A stretch of 12,848 nt of DNA, taken from JBDREA01 sp043820265 (GTDB lineage Archaea; Altiarchaeota; Altiarchaeia; IMC4; JBDREA01). The notes beneath the pieces are model-generated. The model did no database searches. It worked only from the letters and a program-made list of their open reading frames with translations, and was not told the origin of the DNA. The stretch covers positions 1-12,848 of the forward strand of contig JBDREA010000057.1 of assembly GCA_043820265.1 (NCBI GenBank). Reading direction: 5' to 3'. Positions 12,255-12,848 of the stretch are shown here, piece by piece (the stretch's first letter is position 1; the number at the start of each line of letters is the position of its first letter). The position numbers were made by a program, and so were the translations under genes.

Positions 12255-12848
12255 TTATTCGTCTTCTTCTTTTTTAGCCAGTTTGAGGAGCTTCCACAGT
12301 TTTTCGGTCACCACGAAGTAGGGGTTGCTCGGATCCTTTCCTTTGATATCGATTAATCCGTGCTCCTGAAGCTCAACGGCTGAGCGGGCCAGTCTCAGCT
12401 CGCTTACGCGAAGCTTTTCAGCTGCTTTCCTGGCTTTTATCTTCTTTTTTTCCGCAACCATCTTCAAAAGATCCTTTGTGGTTTTGGAGTCCAAGACAAG
12501 GTATTGTTCTGAGAGGATGTCGCTGTAGGTTTTTTCCTTTTCCCCCTTCTCCTTTTTCATCTTCTCCATGTACTTCTTCTTTTCATCCTCCTTTTTCTCC
12601 CATTCCTCGTCTACTTCTTTGGGGGCCTTCTTTTTTTCGCGGCTGAAAAAGATAACGAGGATGATCAGCACCAGAAGAACAGAGAATACTATTCGGGGAT
12701 GCTCGATGTATAATCTTTGCTCTGGAATATGAGGGTTTGTGTCAAGTGAATCAATTATGCCATCCCCATCTGAATCAGGATTAAATGGATCTAAGCCGAG
12801 TTTTTTCTCATAGTAATCCAATATGCCATCTCCATCAGTGTCGAGGTC
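12255..12848 (-). CDS. Membrane protein with Ca-binding (thrombospondin type 3-like) repeats and cytoplasmic winged helix (partial, N-terminus off the right edge)
   Basis: The frame is open to the window edge and the visible part is 197 residues; a Met codon at 12821 is internal, because the same repeat pattern continues upstream of it. Visible residues 1-36 hold two acidic repeats, DLDTDGDGILD and DPFNPDSDGDGIID, typical of calcium-binding thrombospondin type 3-like loops. A membrane helix spans about 53-68 (IVFSVLLVLIILVIFF), followed by a Lys/Glu-rich, probably coiled-coil segment at 70-110. Residues 115-190 look like a winged helix: DLLKMVAEKKKI, ARKAAEKLRVS, ELRLARSAVELQEHGLIDI, then a strand pair ending YFVVTEKL. 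The topology predicts an outside Ca-binding stalk and an inside DNA- or protein-binding domain. It could be a one-component membrane regulator; direct DNA binding is inference. Confidence 0.7.
   Translation of the reverse strand, partial: DLDTDGDGILDYYEKKLGLDPFNPDSDGDGIIDSLDTNPHIPEQRLYIEHPRIVFSVLLVLIILVIFFSREKKKAPKEVDEEWEKKEDEKKKYMEKMKKEKGEKEKTYSDILSEQYLVLDSKTTKDLLKMVAEKKKIKARKAAEKLRVSELRLARSAVELQEHGLIDIKGKDPSNPYFVVTEKLWKLLKLAKKEEDE

Overview
The window looks archaeal. The clearest marker is a full-length type II 3-dehydroquinate synthase (10866-11921, minus), the archaeal route into the shikimate pathway. It is joined by an archaeal-style HTH+ACT regulator (4080-4580, minus), A/T-rich TATA-like boxes at leaderless or short-leader spacing, a Thr-rich sequon-rich surface protein, a GT-C type membrane glycosyltransferase and a lipoprotein with a Cys-rich domain. 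The lineage cannot be fixed from the sequence; a euryarchaeal or DPANN-type genome would fit.

Layout from left to right. (1) 1-2896, minus: a multi-pass membrane GT-C glycosyltransferase-like protein, cut by the left edge. (2) 2927-3306: a dense array of small hairpins (array 1). (3) 3377-4028, plus: a possible 59-codon gene, then a lipoprotein with an eight-cysteine C-terminal domain. (4) 4080-4580, minus: the HTH+ACT regulator. (5) 4615-4762: a compact hairpin array (array 3) in the divergent promoter region. (6) 4841-9220, plus: a 1459-residue orphan protein with a 226-residue tandem repeat. (7) 9285-10574, minus: a secreted, C-terminally anchored surface protein. (8) 10628-10850: hairpin array 2. 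(9) 10866-11921, minus: 3-dehydroquinate synthase II. (10) 12041-12244, plus: a small winged-helix protein. (11) 12255-12848, minus: a membrane protein with extracytoplasmic Ca-binding repeats and a cytoplasmic winged helix, cut by the right edge.

The most unusual content is non-coding. Three intergenic regions hold hairpins that differ in sequence but share one plan: about 3 bp of basal stem, one bulged base, a perfect 5-12 bp upper stem and usually a 3-5 base loop. Most occur as abutting twins, the first with its bulge on the 5' side and the second with its bulge on the 3' side. Arrays 1 and 2 share an identical 22-bp end, and all three carry an ACTTAGCGT motif pointing at the nearest gene start. 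Two stems in array 3 differ at three positions and all three are compensated. This points to selection for structure rather than sequence. I do not recognise it as a described element.

Functionally, the glycosyltransferase and the sequon-rich surface protein suggest cell-envelope glycosylation. The 3-dehydroquinate synthase and the ACT regulator belong to amino acid metabolism. The other genes appear to be unrelated neighbours, and no multi-gene operon is evident apart from the possible small-ORF/lipoprotein pair.
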